Assembly: GCA_000818945.1 (NCBI GenBank)
Contig: KN805383.1
Coordinates: 539,979 to 603,978, forward strand
DNA: 64,000 nt
Reading direction: 5' to 3'
Origin: Schizochytrium sp. CCTCC M209059
Lineage: Eukaryota; Sar; Bigyra; Thraustochytrida; Thraustochytriidae
Shown: positions 1 to 9,843 of the stretch, one piece after another
Numbering within the stretch: the stretch's first letter is position 1
Layout: the number at the start of each line of letters is the position of its first letter
Translations under genes and position numbers: made by a program
Notes under the pieces: generated by a model
Seen by the model: the letters and a program-made list of their open reading frames with translations, nothing else
The model's database searches: none
Told to the model about the DNA's origin: nothing

Positions 1-428
1 TCTTGCGCCTTGTTGGCGCAGCCCTTGTACTTGCGCGAGAGAACAAGACGTCCATTTACGAGCGCCAAGATTTCTTGTGGCACGAGAAGATCGGCAATGA
101 CAAGGTCAGCTTCTGCGATGGCACGTCGCGCAGCCATCGTGAGAAGCGCTACATCACCTGGGCCCGCGCCCACCAGTCTGCAGCGCGCGTTACGTTGCTC
201 TTGCTGCAGCTGCTGTTGCTGTGTTGTTCTCGTCCTTGCGAACGGCAGGCGACGCATCGCGTTGGCAGCGCGATTCGTTAAGCGCTTAGCCACGGAGCGT
301 GTCCGCAAGCCATAGCCCGCGGCCTCCCACCAGCTTCCGAGCGCAAAGTAAAAGGCCACCACCAGCAAGCTCGCCAGCTGCTCCCAGACGCCGGCCTCCA
401 GCGCCTGCCACGGCGCGAGCACGGTCAT
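1..428 (-). CDS. Uroporphyrinogen-III C-methyltransferase (siroheme synthesis), 5' end only
   Basis: The minus frame starting with the ATG at 428-426 stays open to the left edge, so about 142 N-terminal residues are present and the 3' end is missing. It encodes the SUMT/tetrapyrrole methylase signature: LVGAGPGDVALLT (residues about 83-95), then MAARRAIAEADLVIADLLVP and a following EILALV. In this family the GAGPGD loop binds S-adenosylmethionine and the enzyme methylates uroporphyrinogen III on the way to sirohaem, the cofactor of sulfite and nitrite reductases. Ahead of the domain lies a hydrophobic stretch (LASLLVVAFYFALGSWW, about residues 18-34) that may be a membrane anchor or part of a targeting signal, followed by a Gln-rich linker. 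A second in-frame ATG at 257 would remove the hydrophobic stretch; the upstream ATG is preferred because the frame between them looks coding. A dual-function siroheme synthase cannot be excluded. Confidence 0.8.
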   Translation of the reverse strand, partial: MTVLAPWQALEAGVWEQLASLLVVAFYFALGSWWEAAGYGLRTRSVAKRLTNRAANAMRRLPFARTRTTQQQQLQQEQRNARCRLVGAGPGDVALLTMAARRAIAEADLVIADLLVPQEILALVNGRLVLSRKYKGCANKAQ

Positions 429-869
429 CTTTCTCTCTCTGCAGATCTCCTTTCGCTCTCTCTCACTCGCGCACGCACGCACGCACGCACGCACTCACTC
501 GCGGGAGACGCCGGCCCGTCGAGCGCGCGCAGCCTCGCCTCGGCGTGGAGTGGTTCTGCTGCGATGGAGCGCCGTGGTCTCGAGTCTCGCTCGCCCTGGA
601 CGGTGGTGCATCATGACGCTACACCAGGCCTAGGCCTAGTAGTGTATAGCAAGTAGTTGTAGAAGTGAGAGGGAGGGAGTGGTCGGGGTCGGTGGTTCTC
701 GCCGTTCTCGCCTTCGACGTCACGTTGGGGTGACGTCGCGACGATACCGTGCACGAAATCGTGAACGCACGCACAATCATCGTCGTCGACGTTGATGGAC
801 TGTGGTGGATGGAGGTTCTGCTCTTGTAGCGGTCGAGGAAGACTCGAAGCAGTAGGACGAATGAATACC
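429..869. other. Spacer with ACGC microsatellite
   Basis: No gene is recognised. It contains an ACGC tetranucleotide run at about 471-494, immediately upstream of the leftward methyltransferase ATG, and otherwise unremarkable GC-rich sequence. Confidence 0.5.
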
Positions 870-1223
870 ATGGATGGGCCTAACAGGAAAGAAGGAAAGA
901 GATAAAATGGTTGGGTGGGCAAATGATTTGACAGTCATCCTTTCGACCTTGGTGGAGTCAATGGTGGAGTCAATGAGAGTCTTGGGCGCTTTGCCATGGA
1001 TGGGCCTAACAGGAAAGAAGGATAGAGATGACATGGTTGGGTGGGTAAATGATTTGACAGTCATCCTTTCGACCTTGGTGGAGTCAATGAGGGTCTTGGG
1101 TGCTCTACCATGGATGGGCCTAACAGCGAGGGATACAGATGAAATGGTTGGGCAAAAGAGACTGACAGGCATCAATGATATAATTTATGAGTCTTTTAGA
1201 CCTTGGTGGAGTCAATGAGGGAC
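870..1223. repeat. Three tandem copies of the iPGM 3' end (about 114-126 bp units)
   Basis: Units begin at 870, 996 and 1110, each with ATGGATGGGCCTAACAG and ending in GACCTTGGTGGAGTCAATGAG. The third unit is the real 3' end and 3' flank of the phosphoglycerate mutase gene, so the first two are downstream duplicates of it. In the gene's reading frame the duplicates still encode a TLIDSTKV-like end, but the TAA stop is replaced by GAA. The copy at 870 has an extra 12-bp internal duplication of GGTGGAGTCAAT. The two outer copies resemble each other more than either resembles the gene end, suggesting a second round of duplication. Confidence 0.8.
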
Positions 1224-2863
1224 TTGCCCGTCATGGGGCCCGGCTGCTCGATGCCAAGAATCTCGAGCAGGGTCGGCGACACATCGCAGAGCGCGCCGCT
1301 GTGGATCTTGTACTGGCGCTCCTCGCCGGTGTAATCGTTGATAAAGACAGGAACCTTGTTGAGTGTGTGAGCGGTGTGCGGGCCGCCGGTCTCCGGGTCG
1401 ACCATGGTCTCGCAGTTGCCGTGGTCAGCAGTGACGATGATGGTGCCCTTGGACTTCTTCACAGATTCGAGGATGTTGCCGAGGGCCTCGTCGCAGGTCT
1501 CCACGGCGGTGACGGCGGCCTCAAGCGAGCCGGTGTGGCCAACCATGTCCGGGGCGGCAAAGTTGCACAGCACAAACGAGTAGTAGGGCTTGTCGCCATC
1601 CTTCTTCTCAATGGCCTCGCAGACGGCCTCGCCGATCTCGCGAGTGCCCATGGTGGGCTGGAGATCGTAGGTCTTGACCTTGGGGGACGGAATCTCGATA
1701 CGGTCCTCGTTGTCAAAGGGTTCCTCGCGGCCGCCGTTGAAAAAGAAGGTGACGTGGGGACGCTTCTCGCTCTCGGCGATGCGCATCTGGCGAAGACCAT
1801 TCTTGGCAATGACCTCTCCCATGGGAAGGTCGATCTCCTTCTCCTCGATGATGTTGCTCATGAACTCCGAGTGGCGCGTCGAGTACTCGACCATGCCGGT
1901 CATGTTGGCGAGCTTGACGCGCTCCGGACGTTCGGAGCCAAAGCCGAGCTCACTAGGAGGCTCCGGGTCCGCAAGTGCAGTGAGGATCTCGCGGGCGCGA
2001 TCAGCGCGGAAGTTGGCGCAGAGAATGCCATCACCGTCCTTCATACCCTGGTAGTCGCCGACCACGGTGGCCTCGATAAATTCATCGCCAACGTCCTGGC
2101 CGTGCGCCTGCTTGACAGCGGCCTCCGGGGAGTCGACCGGGTCGGCCGTGCCCTTACCGCAAGCGATGACATCGTAGGCGGCGCCGACGCGCTCCCAGCG
2201 GCGGTCGCGATCCATGCTGAAGAAGCGACCAGTCACAGTGGCGACGGTGATACCCTCGTCGAGGGACTCAAGGAACTTGGGCAGGTCATTGGCGGCGTCA
2301 CGGGGGCCGCAGTCACGGCCATCGGTCCAGATGTGAACCACAACGGGGACGCCGGCCTTGTTAACTTCGTTGGCGAGAGCGACGACGTGGGTGTCGAGCG
2401 CGTGGACGCCACCGGGCGACACGAGGCCCATGACGTGCGAGGTGCCGCCGGACTCCTTGAGAGCAGCAATATGGTCCTGGAGGGCCTTCTTCTTGCTGAG
2501 CTCGCCATCGCGAATGGCATTGTTGATGGTCATGATGTCCTGCCAGACGACGCGGCCGGCACCGAGGTTCATGTGGCCGACTTCGGAGTTACCAATCTGG
2601 CCGGGGGGCAGACCGACGTTCTCCTCGCAAGCCTGCAGAAAGGCCTGCTGTCCGCACTGTCCTGCACGTGCCCACATTTTGTCAAAGTTGGGCGTGTTGG
2701 CCTGGAGCACGGCGTTGTACTGCATGCGCTCGTTGTAGCCCCATCCGTCCAGGATGCACAGAATGGCCTGCTTGTGCTCGGGCCCCTTGGCGGGCCCGCT
2801 CAGCGCGCGTGCGCCGCGCACGGCGGCTGCCCACGTTGTGCGCCTCGCTCCAGCCAGCATCAT
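1196..2863 (-). CDS. gpmI: 2,3-bisphosphoglycerate-independent phosphoglycerate mutase, probably mitochondrial
   Basis: It interconverts 3- and 2-phosphoglycerate in lower glycolysis. The 555-residue product is the usual length for the family. The alkaline-phosphatase-fold signature is complete: ILDGWG near residue 36 (metal Asp), GNSEVGHMNLGAG near 91 with the phospho-acceptor Ser93, IWTDGRD, FRADRAR, PDMVGHTG and TADHGNCE. The start chosen is the first Met of a Met-Met pair at 2863. It gives MMLAGARRTTWAAAVRGARA, an Arg/Ala-rich, acid-free leader typical of mitochondrial presequences, ending before the conserved KQAILCILDGWG. The frame stays open upstream through a Ser/Arg-rich low-complexity stretch to 3100, which I read as 5' UTR. 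Mitochondrial lower glycolysis is established for several stramenopiles; for this copy it is inferred from the leader. Confidence 0.95.
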   Translation of the reverse strand: MMLAGARRTTWAAAVRGARALSGPAKGPEHKQAILCILDGWGYNERMQYNAVLQANTPNFDKMWARAGQCGQQAFLQACEENVGLPPGQIGNSEVGHMNLGAGRVVWQDIMTINNAIRDGELSKKKALQDHIAALKESGGTSHVMGLVSPGGVHALDTHVVALANEVNKAGVPVVVHIWTDGRDCGPRDAANDLPKFLESLDEGITVATVTGRFFSMDRDRRWERVGAAYDVIACGKGTADPVDSPEAAVKQAHGQDVGDEFIEATVVGDYQGMKDGDGILCANFRADRAREILTALADPEPPSELGFGSERPERVKLANMTGMVEYSTRHSEFMSNIIEEKEIDLPMGEVIAKNGLRQMRIAESEKRPHVTFFFNGGREEPFDNEDRIEIPSPKVKTYDLQPTMGTREIGEAVCEAIEKKDGDKPYYSFVLCNFAAPDMVGHTGSLEAAVTAVETCDEALGNILESVKKSKGTIIVTADHGNCETMVDPETGGPHTAHTLNKVPVFINDYTGEERQYKIHSGALCDVSPTLLEILGIEQPGPMTGKSLIDSTKV

Positions 2864-5048
2864 CTTGACCTCGCGCTCGCTTCTCCTTTTTCTTCTTTCT
2901 GCGACTGGCGGACCGCTGGACTGTCTGCTGCTGCCGTCGCCGCTGCTGCTGCCGCTGCTGCAGTCGCTGGTCGCCTCCGGTCTCCGCTTTTGTGATTGCT
3001 TGCTGCTCGTCGCGGCACGGGCAGCAGCGACACTGTATCTCTCTGCCTCCCTTACTCTCTCTCTCTCTCTCTCACTCTCTGTGTGTGTCTCCTTGTCCAA
3101 GTCTCTGCGTCACTGCTACGTATAGCAGCTGGCATCGGAAGCCCGACTTGCGTACGGGCGAATTTCCACTTGCGACGCCGCGCCCAAGTGCGCTATCGCG
3201 GCGGCCAAATCCGGTGTCCCGGCTAAGCTCCGAGCGCGACCAAGATTTTTTGGCAACGCGCGCGTCACAGGCCAGGAGTCACGGCACGTTAGTTGGGTGA
3301 CGAGGTCGCTTGCCGCCATGCCGCTGCCACGTACGCAGGATGCATCATGCCGGAACGCGGTAACTTGGCCTGTGCCGACGTCTAAACTATCTCGTTCTCT
3401 GGTGGCTCGGCTGACTGGCCATGGTGGCTGGCCGTCGCCACGCACGACCTCGTCGACAAGACACAATATACCACGGCACAAGACAAAACCACCAAGCCGA
3501 GCTGGCGCACAACGTAGCACACACACGCTCGAGGAGAACGTGGCGCACACGAACGAGAACTGTAAGTCCAGCGAGGTCCCGGCGATGCACAGCACAGCAT
3601 AGCACAGCACAGAACTAACACCCATTGCGGCTGGTGGTATCGCACGTCGAATCATCAACAGCCTGATGTGTGCGATCGAAAACCTGGGGTCATTTGGCCC
3701 CTTGGTTGGCGGGGTCATCTCATACATTATCCATCGAAGACAATCAGCCAGCTATGGATGATGCCAAGTTTATGGATGTAATGCTTGCTTGCTTCATGGC
3801 TGGCTGGACGGACGGACGGACGAACGAACGATCTCGTGTCCGCGGTCGGTGACGACGCGGTAGCTCAGCGTGGCACGTATGCGATGACAACGAAGAAGAG
3901 CCGCGTCTGCTATTGTAACGACGGGTTCGTCGACGAGCGTTTGCATGAATTCAGGGCCACCCGACGAACGACTTACATCCATACTATTCCTCGACAGCCA
4001 TCTGACAGGGCAGGGCTGCAAGCAACGAAGCGACCTCGCGCTCGAGGCAGAGGCCAGCGTCGCTGCTCTTCGGCGGCTGGATCGGCCCCGCCCGAGGCGC
4101 GGCGGCTGAGCCCTGCGAGCAGCTCGGCGAGTCTTGCCTTGCTTGCTTGCAGTCGTCGTTGCGAGGCCGAGTCTCGCGCGGGTCCCGTGGGGTCGGCCCG
4201 AGGTCGGGCGGACCTCGCTACGTACAACAAACAACACCTCGCTCGCAAAAGCGAGCAGCAGCAGCCAGCAGCTAGCTATCTAGCTATCTAGCTAACCCTC
4301 GCCGTCGCCGTCCCAGGCCGTCCCCGTGCTCGTCGAGGTCGTCGGCAGAACCGGAACGCAAGTCCACAAGGCAAGCTGCGCGAAGGAAGGCTTGCGCATT
4401 CCCGAGCTCGGATTCCGCCATCCTCGACAGCGTCTGCGGCATCATTTTCCATTCATCCATTCATTCATTCATTCACCACTGACCGCGCCTCTGCCCCGCG
4501 AACCCGCGTGCGAAGATACGACCCGACCCAACCCGACGCGACGCGACGCGACCTGCAGCGCAGCGCGGCGCGCATATCGTCGCCGCGCGCATATCGTCGC
4601 CGCGCATATCGTCGCCGCGCGCGTCGCTCGGTCGATCGGTCTGTCGGTCGGTCGATCGTCCCGGCCGGCATTCGCCTCGCGTCACGCATATCTCGTTTCG
4701 CATACAGACATATCCATCCATCTTGACCTCGACGCTCTCTCGCGCCCGCCCGCGCACGGAGGTCTCGCGCGGCGCAGAGCAGCAGCGGCGGCCAGCGCGC
4801 AGGCCTCGTCTCCCCCGTCGCGGCCCGGCGAAGAAGGCGGAGAAGGCGCGGGCGAGGAGCGGCGGCATCGACGCGCCGAGGTCCTGGCGGCCCTCCCAAG
4901 TACCAGATCGGAGACGTCTTCGAGGCCGTCCGCGAGGAGCAGCAGCGACAAGAGCAAGAGCAAGAGCGAGAGCGAGAGCGAGAGCGAGAGCACGAGAGGG
5001 AGGTAAACCCGCAACGGAATTGGGCGACCTGGGAGGAGGCGGTGCGCG
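2864..5048. other. Long spacer with short tandem repeats
   Basis: No gene is supported. It includes a CT-rich run (3054-3085) in the iPGM leader region, an ATTC run (about 4454-4476), three near-tandem copies of a CGCGCATATCGTCGC unit (about 4568-4620) and a GAGAGC run (about 4960-4992). Several open frames here are low-complexity and lack family resemblance. Confidence 0.5.
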
Positions 5049-5546
5049 ATGAGCAAGCTGCGCGCGCTGCACGCGGACATCGTCGTCCGCGACGGCCTCG
5101 AGGCCGCGACGGCGTGGTCGCCGGGCCACGGAGACCGCCTGCTCATGTTCGCGAACATTCTGCAGCGCGAGATCGAGCAGCGGTACGGGACGCGCTGGGC
5201 CGTCGAGGAGCGCGTGGCCGCGGCGCGGTCGCACGTCGAGCTGCGCATCGACCGGGGGGGCAAGTACGGCCACGACGGCTTTGTTCTGCAGGTCAAGAAC
5301 CAGCCGTGTCCTTTCGACCCGGAGGATGAGAGCGCGGGCACGGTGTCCATCGTGCTGAGCGCGGGGTCAGAGACGGCCATGCTCACGGCCATCTACCGCT
5401 TTATTCGCGACCTGCGCTTCATCCAGGGCCAGGTCTGTTTCCCCTCCGAGTCGCGGAGTATTACTGTCTCGTCTGTGAACACGGCGCGCCGATGGAGTCG
5501 GGACCGCCATCGGGCCTGGCCTCTGCCTCCGCCCCTCGAGCTCTGA
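5049..5546 (+). pseudogene. Orphan N-domain resembling that of the neighbouring glycoside-hydrolase-like gene
   Basis: This 165-codon frame looks coding for about 125 residues, then degenerates to a Pro/Arg-rich tail. By eye it parallels the start of the 980-residue gene at 6867: FANILQREIEQRYGTRWAV matches FAEILCAEVKKRSRVEWAI, and SETAMLTAIYRFIRDLRF matches ANRDRGLLFGIGRLLREM in the same order. That layout is the small N-terminal alpha/beta domain seen before the barrel in GH20/GH67-like enzymes. No barrel follows in any frame before 6866. I read it as a truncated duplicate or relic; a short expressed protein is possible. Confidence 0.45.
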
Positions 5547-6866
5547 AGACAGAAAAAACATGTGTCCGCTCGTCCATCCGCCGTGTTCTGTATAATCTCC
5601 CGATCGCCAGGATGCTAGCCGGTAGGATGCATGCAAGTCTACTCTCTCTGCTGCTTGCTGCTGCCAGTGTGGCAGCGCTCGTGGCTGTACAATTCACCTT
5701 TTTTGACCATGTGCAAGGACTCTCTCTGTGTCTCCAATTTTTGACTTTAGAAACAACGAATTTGCCCGTTTTATGACCACCGTGCCAGTGACTTCTCTTG
5801 CTAATGAAGAACTCACCCGCCCGTACACTTGGCCGACGGTGTGGGTCTCGAGCACGACGAGTCCCAGGTCCAGGACTGGTTTGTTTGTTTATCGATGGAT
5901 TAGGAACGGCTGTTTCGCCCGCCGCCACTTTTGCACCGGTGGAGCACATCTTGAAGCACAATCTCCGCCAGCGGTGCAGCAACCGCAACATATACTATAC
6001 AGTCGGTGCTTGGACTCGTCGTCGGTCATTCGGGCCATCGATCCATGGCATGGCAAGCTCAAGGCGAGCTCGGACAGATGGGTGGGCCAATCGCCATCCA
6101 TCGCATGCAGCAGGCCGTATTGTCCAGGGCCCGACGCGAGTTCGTGCGCGATGAAAAAGGGGGCGACAGCAGGTCTTCGCCTTGCTTTTGGCCTCGTGTG
6201 TGGCAGTTTCTAGCCTTGCGGGTGCTCGAAGTCGCGCCGATCGAGCCGTCCGTCGACAATGTTGACAAAAAGCAATCGGGCGGGACTTGTTCGGGCGGCC
6301 AAAGAGCGAGGAAAACTCCTTGCGGCGCGACGCTGCGCAGACCTTGAATCAGCCAGGCTGCTGGCGTGAAAATCGAGCTCTGCGAAGCGAGCCCGAGCAC
6401 TTCGGGATAGCTCGTCGTCCGTCCGAGGTGACTGACTGCGCAGTACGCCAGAAGGCATTCTTTGGGCTATTGGATTGGTTGTGCTTTTCGCTCGGCTTGA
6501 CCTGGCTGGGGACCAGCTTGTGACAGGACAGTTCAGACCAAGCAGAGCGGCTCGCCGTTGGGCCAAGGACGCGGGGACCAAGAGTCCGTCGGGCCGCGTG
6601 TTGCGCGCAGACGGCGGCGGGCAGACGGTGTCGCGGTCGACGACTTTTGCTTGCTGCGAGCGGCGTGAGTCGATCCTCGCGCATCAAAGTGAAGGTAGAT
6701 TAGACATCGCAAGGACCAAGGCAACAAACCAACCAACCAACCACCGTGAGAGAGACCGTCCACGCGGGAAAAAGAAAGAAAGGCAAGCCTAGCCAAGAAC
6801 TATTGCAACTCGTTCCGAGTGGTCCACGACAAGAAAAGGACATCCTAAAATAAAAACAACATAAAA
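5547..6866. other. Spacer upstream of the glycoside-hydrolase-like gene
   Basis: No convincing gene on either strand. It presumably holds the promoter and leader of the gene starting at 6867; the sequence just before that ATG is A-rich (6848-6866). Confidence 0.4.
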
Positions 6867-9809
6867 ATGGGGTGGCTAGAGAACTGGAAGAAACTGGACG
6901 CAACCGTTCTCGAGGTCCCGCCCGGGTTCAAAGACTGCGCAGGAAGCAAAGTCGTCGTCCGGTACGCTGCGACGCGCCAGCGCCATCGTAAATTTGCCGA
7001 AATCCTCTGTGCAGAGGTCAAGAAACGCTCGCGCGTCGAGTGGGCCATCTTGCCCGTGAGCGACGAGGATTCAGGCCGCCAAAAGGATCTCGAGGAAACC
7101 GAGACAAGGGACGAGCTCTCCTCGGAAGATGATCTCACCGCTTCAGCAGCAGCCGCGGCGGAAGCAACAAGAGCCTCTATGATCCTTTCCACCGAGGCGT
7201 CAGAAACGGGCACCGAAGTACTTCTCCAAGTTATTGAAGACCTGGTGCTCCACCCCGACGCATCGGGCAGCGATGAGGGCTACATGATTCGAACCAGCGA
7301 GGACGCTAGTTCCATTGCGATTCGCGCCAACCGTGATCGCGGACTTCTCTTTGGCATCGGTCGGCTCTTGCGCGAAATGCACATGGATTTTCACATCTCC
7401 TACGCCAAGCCGCTTCAGAGCCTCTGCGCGTGCCCGACGCAGCTCGAAATCGTCTCTGTTCCAGATTATGGCATGCGACAGCACCAAGTTGCCTACAGAC
7501 CCAAAACAAATAGTTACGATGCCTTCACGCCGGACATGATGCGCCAAGAGATTCTTGACCTCGCTCTCTTTGGCACCAACGGCATCGAAATGATTCCGCC
7601 TGGAATTGACGATGCGCTACAAAGCCCTTCCTTTAGCGTGGATTGGCTTACCATGCTACGCATCGTTTCCACCTTTTGCAATGACCTCGACATTAACGTT
7701 TCCATGTGGTACCCTGCGTTCTTTAAAAACTACGAGGACGCAGACCTCTTGGCACAGGCACGTGAGCACTGGGCCGCCATCATGAGCAACCTTGCTCGTC
7801 TGGATGTTCTCTTTGTGCCGGGTGGCGACCCGGGCGGCCGACCCGCGCAAGAGTTCTTCCGTGCTGTCGAGCTTCAGGCACACTTTGTGAGGTCCAACTA
7901 CTTTCCGAACGTCGAAGTCTGGGTCTCCTCGCAATATGGTCTGTCCACGAGCGTGGATCTCGGACTCACCGAGCCATGGGTTCCGCTTGTGCAAGAGCAG
8001 CTCTGGATGGAAATGCTGCACACGTCGACGGTCCAGGGTTTCCTCAATGGTGTCGTCTACGGCCCTTGGAGCTGCGTTCCCATTGATGAGTTTCGAGCTC
8101 AGGTTCCCAGTCAGCTTCCGCTTCGCAACTACCCAGATCTTTGTCACGTGCAGACTGCGCAAATGCCTTGCTTTGGTTGGGATCTCAGCTTTGCGGTCAC
8201 CAACGGCCGTGAGAGCATCAACCCGCGCCCGCGCGAAATGGCAGCCATCATTGCCGAGCAGGCGCCGTACACGATCGGATGTGGTTGCTATTCGGAGGGC
8301 GTCAACGACGACGTAAACAAGTATGTATGGACTGCGCTGCACTGGGGAGATGACATTGTCGGCCCGCTCCACGGCTCTACCCCCGAAGACCAGCTGGATG
8401 TCATGCTTGGTCAATACGTCGCCTTGCTCATGGAGCAGCAGCGCAACGTCGAAAAAGTCAAGGAGGGCATTTACACCCTCGAGAACAACTGGCTCGGCGA
8501 CTTGTACACGAGCGAATCCATCGTACGTTCGCAGGCAATCTTTACGCAAGTGCAGAATAGTCTCGCACCTCGCCACCGTCGTAATTGGCGACTCAACATG
8601 CTGCTCTTTCGTGCGCACCATGACGCATTCATGTACACGCGACTGTGCCAGGAACGTAGCGCCGAAAGCGCTGCTCTGCTCGCTTTGGAGGAAAATGGCT
8701 CGTGCGCGAACGAAGAAGATCTGGTAAAGGCGTCAACTCGCCTTGCCGTTCCCTACTACGAGCCGCCCATCACCATGAGCAGTTTCAACTCACCGTCCAC
8801 GCCCAACCCGCTCATTGTGACCCAGCTCGACGTGTCTTCTGCTTCATGCACGCACCTTTACGGTCAGCTCATGGCCCTCGCCGCCACCCTGTACCACCAG
8901 ATTGGAATGCAGCTTTCTACAGGGTATGGCGGCCAGCATCGCCAGCGCGGCGCCTACTTTGATCTCGTATGGGCTCCACTGGGCGATGTGGTTTCGATGA
9001 ACCGCGCACTGCAGAACATGCTCGGCAATGGGCCCGCTGGGTCTGTCGAGGCCTCTGGCAAGGAGACGCGCGACGGCAATCTTGTGCATCGCTTCAAGCA
9101 AGCCTTGCACGAGCACATGGGGAACGCCCCGCTCTCTGTGGTTTGGTATGCGAGCTTTGGCGACGAAGCGGCACACGAAATGCCAGGTTGTCTCGAGCCG
9201 CCTACGCGACCGATTCCGGTGGATCAGGTGCTCCCGCCGCACCACGCCGTCGACTTTGGTCAGGACCCCATGTACTTTGCGCGACCCATGGTCGAGTACC
9301 TGGACGCGAGCAACGATGACGTCATTCGTGATTTGCACGATGGTCTCATTCCACGTTGCTGGCGGTCGTACCTTGTTCCGATCTGGCCTCGCACGGCGCG
9401 CTTTTCGATGCGCTTTGACCTCGAGCGCCTCTTTCAGGTCCCGCTTGCGACGCTTGCAGGGGGTTTACCGCCTCTCACGCTGCGAATCACTTACTTGGGC
9501 GAGGACTTGAATCGCCACGGTGGCGACTGGGAGGAGCTCGAGCGCGAAGCGCAGCCGACGCGTCTCTTTGCGAACGGGATTCGCTTGCATGGCTTTTTGG
9601 CTTCGATGCCATATACTAAAACGCTTGAGATTGAGATTCCTCGGGCTGTGCTCAAGCGTTCGCTGCGGCACGGTGCTCTTATTCTCACGTGGGAGCCGCG
9701 CGTCGCGCACAAGACCACCTTTCGCTATGTCCCGCTTCCCATCGCAGAGCTTTGGATCCTCAAGCCCCGCGAGCACGTTTTTGCCGCGTCTTCTTCGTCC
9801 AAGCTCTGA
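6867..9809 (+). CDS. Glycoside-hydrolase-like protein (GH67/GH20-type N domain plus barrel-like core)
   Basis: A 980-residue single-exon protein. Residues about 1-180 form the small alpha/beta domain typical of the front of GH20/GH67-like enzymes, ending in SSIAIRANRDRGLLFGIGRLLREM. An acidic, Ala-rich insert sits near residues 70-110. The core has barrel-like segments: DLALFGTNGIEMIPPG, DINVSMWYPAF, DVLFVPGGDPGG, VEVWVSSQYG, FLNGVVYGPW and YSEGVNDDVNKYVWTALHWG. The C-terminal 150 residues look beta-rich. There is no signal peptide or membrane segment, so it may act in the cytosol. The fold class is inferred from motif layout; substrate and exact family are not assigned and I cannot place the catalytic acids. 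The stop is followed by a poly-C tract. Confidence 0.65.
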   Translation: MGWLENWKKLDATVLEVPPGFKDCAGSKVVVRYAATRQRHRKFAEILCAEVKKRSRVEWAILPVSDEDSGRQKDLEETETRDELSSEDDLTASAAAAAEATRASMILSTEASETGTEVLLQVIEDLVLHPDASGSDEGYMIRTSEDASSIAIRANRDRGLLFGIGRLLREMHMDFHISYAKPLQSLCACPTQLEIVSVPDYGMRQHQVAYRPKTNSYDAFTPDMMRQEILDLALFGTNGIEMIPPGIDDALQSPSFSVDWLTMLRIVSTFCNDLDINVSMWYPAFFKNYEDADLLAQAREHWAAIMSNLARLDVLFVPGGDPGGRPAQEFFRAVELQAHFVRSNYFPNVEVWVSSQYGLSTSVDLGLTEPWVPLVQEQLWMEMLHTSTVQGFLNGVVYGPWSCVPIDEFRAQVPSQLPLRNYPDLCHVQTAQMPCFGWDLSFAVTNGRESINPRPREMAAIIAEQAPYTIGCGCYSEGVNDDVNKYVWTALHWGDDIVGPLHGSTPEDQLDVMLGQYVALLMEQQRNVEKVKEGIYTLENNWLGDLYTSESIVRSQAIFTQVQNSLAPRHRRNWRLNMLLFRAHHDAFMYTRLCQERSAESAALLALEENGSCANEEDLVKASTRLAVPYYEPPITMSSFNSPSTPNPLIVTQLDVSSASCTHLYGQLMALAATLYHQIGMQLSTGYGGQHRQRGAYFDLVWAPLGDVVSMNRALQNMLGNGPAGSVEASGKETRDGNLVHRFKQALHEHMGNAPLSVVWYASFGDEAAHEMPGCLEPPTRPIPVDQVLPPHHAVDFGQDPMYFARPMVEYLDASNDDVIRDLHDGLIPRCWRSYLVPIWPRTARFSMRFDLERLFQVPLATLAGGLPPLTLRITYLGEDLNRHGGDWEELEREAQPTRLFANGIRLHGFLASMPYTKTLEIEIPRAVLKRSLRHGALILTWEPRVAHKTTFRYVPLPIAELWILKPREHVFAASSSSKL

Positions 9810-9822
9810 TATTTTGCATCCG

Positions 9823-9843
9823 CCCCCCCCCCCCCCCCCCCCC
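9823..9843. repeat. Poly-C homopolymer tract
   Basis: About 20 uninterrupted C residues start some 13 bases after the stop of the glycoside-hydrolase-like gene, in its 3' UTR. The exact length in the genome is uncertain because such tracts are error-prone. Confidence 0.85.

Noticed and set aside
1187..2995. A 602-codon plus-strand frame antisense to the phosphoglycerate mutase
   Set aside because: Codon-bias shadow of a gene with complete catalytic motifs on the other strand.
3116..3727. A 203-codon minus-strand frame downstream of iPGM's 5' end
   Set aside because: No recognisable motif, irregular composition, several competing frames of similar length on both strands.
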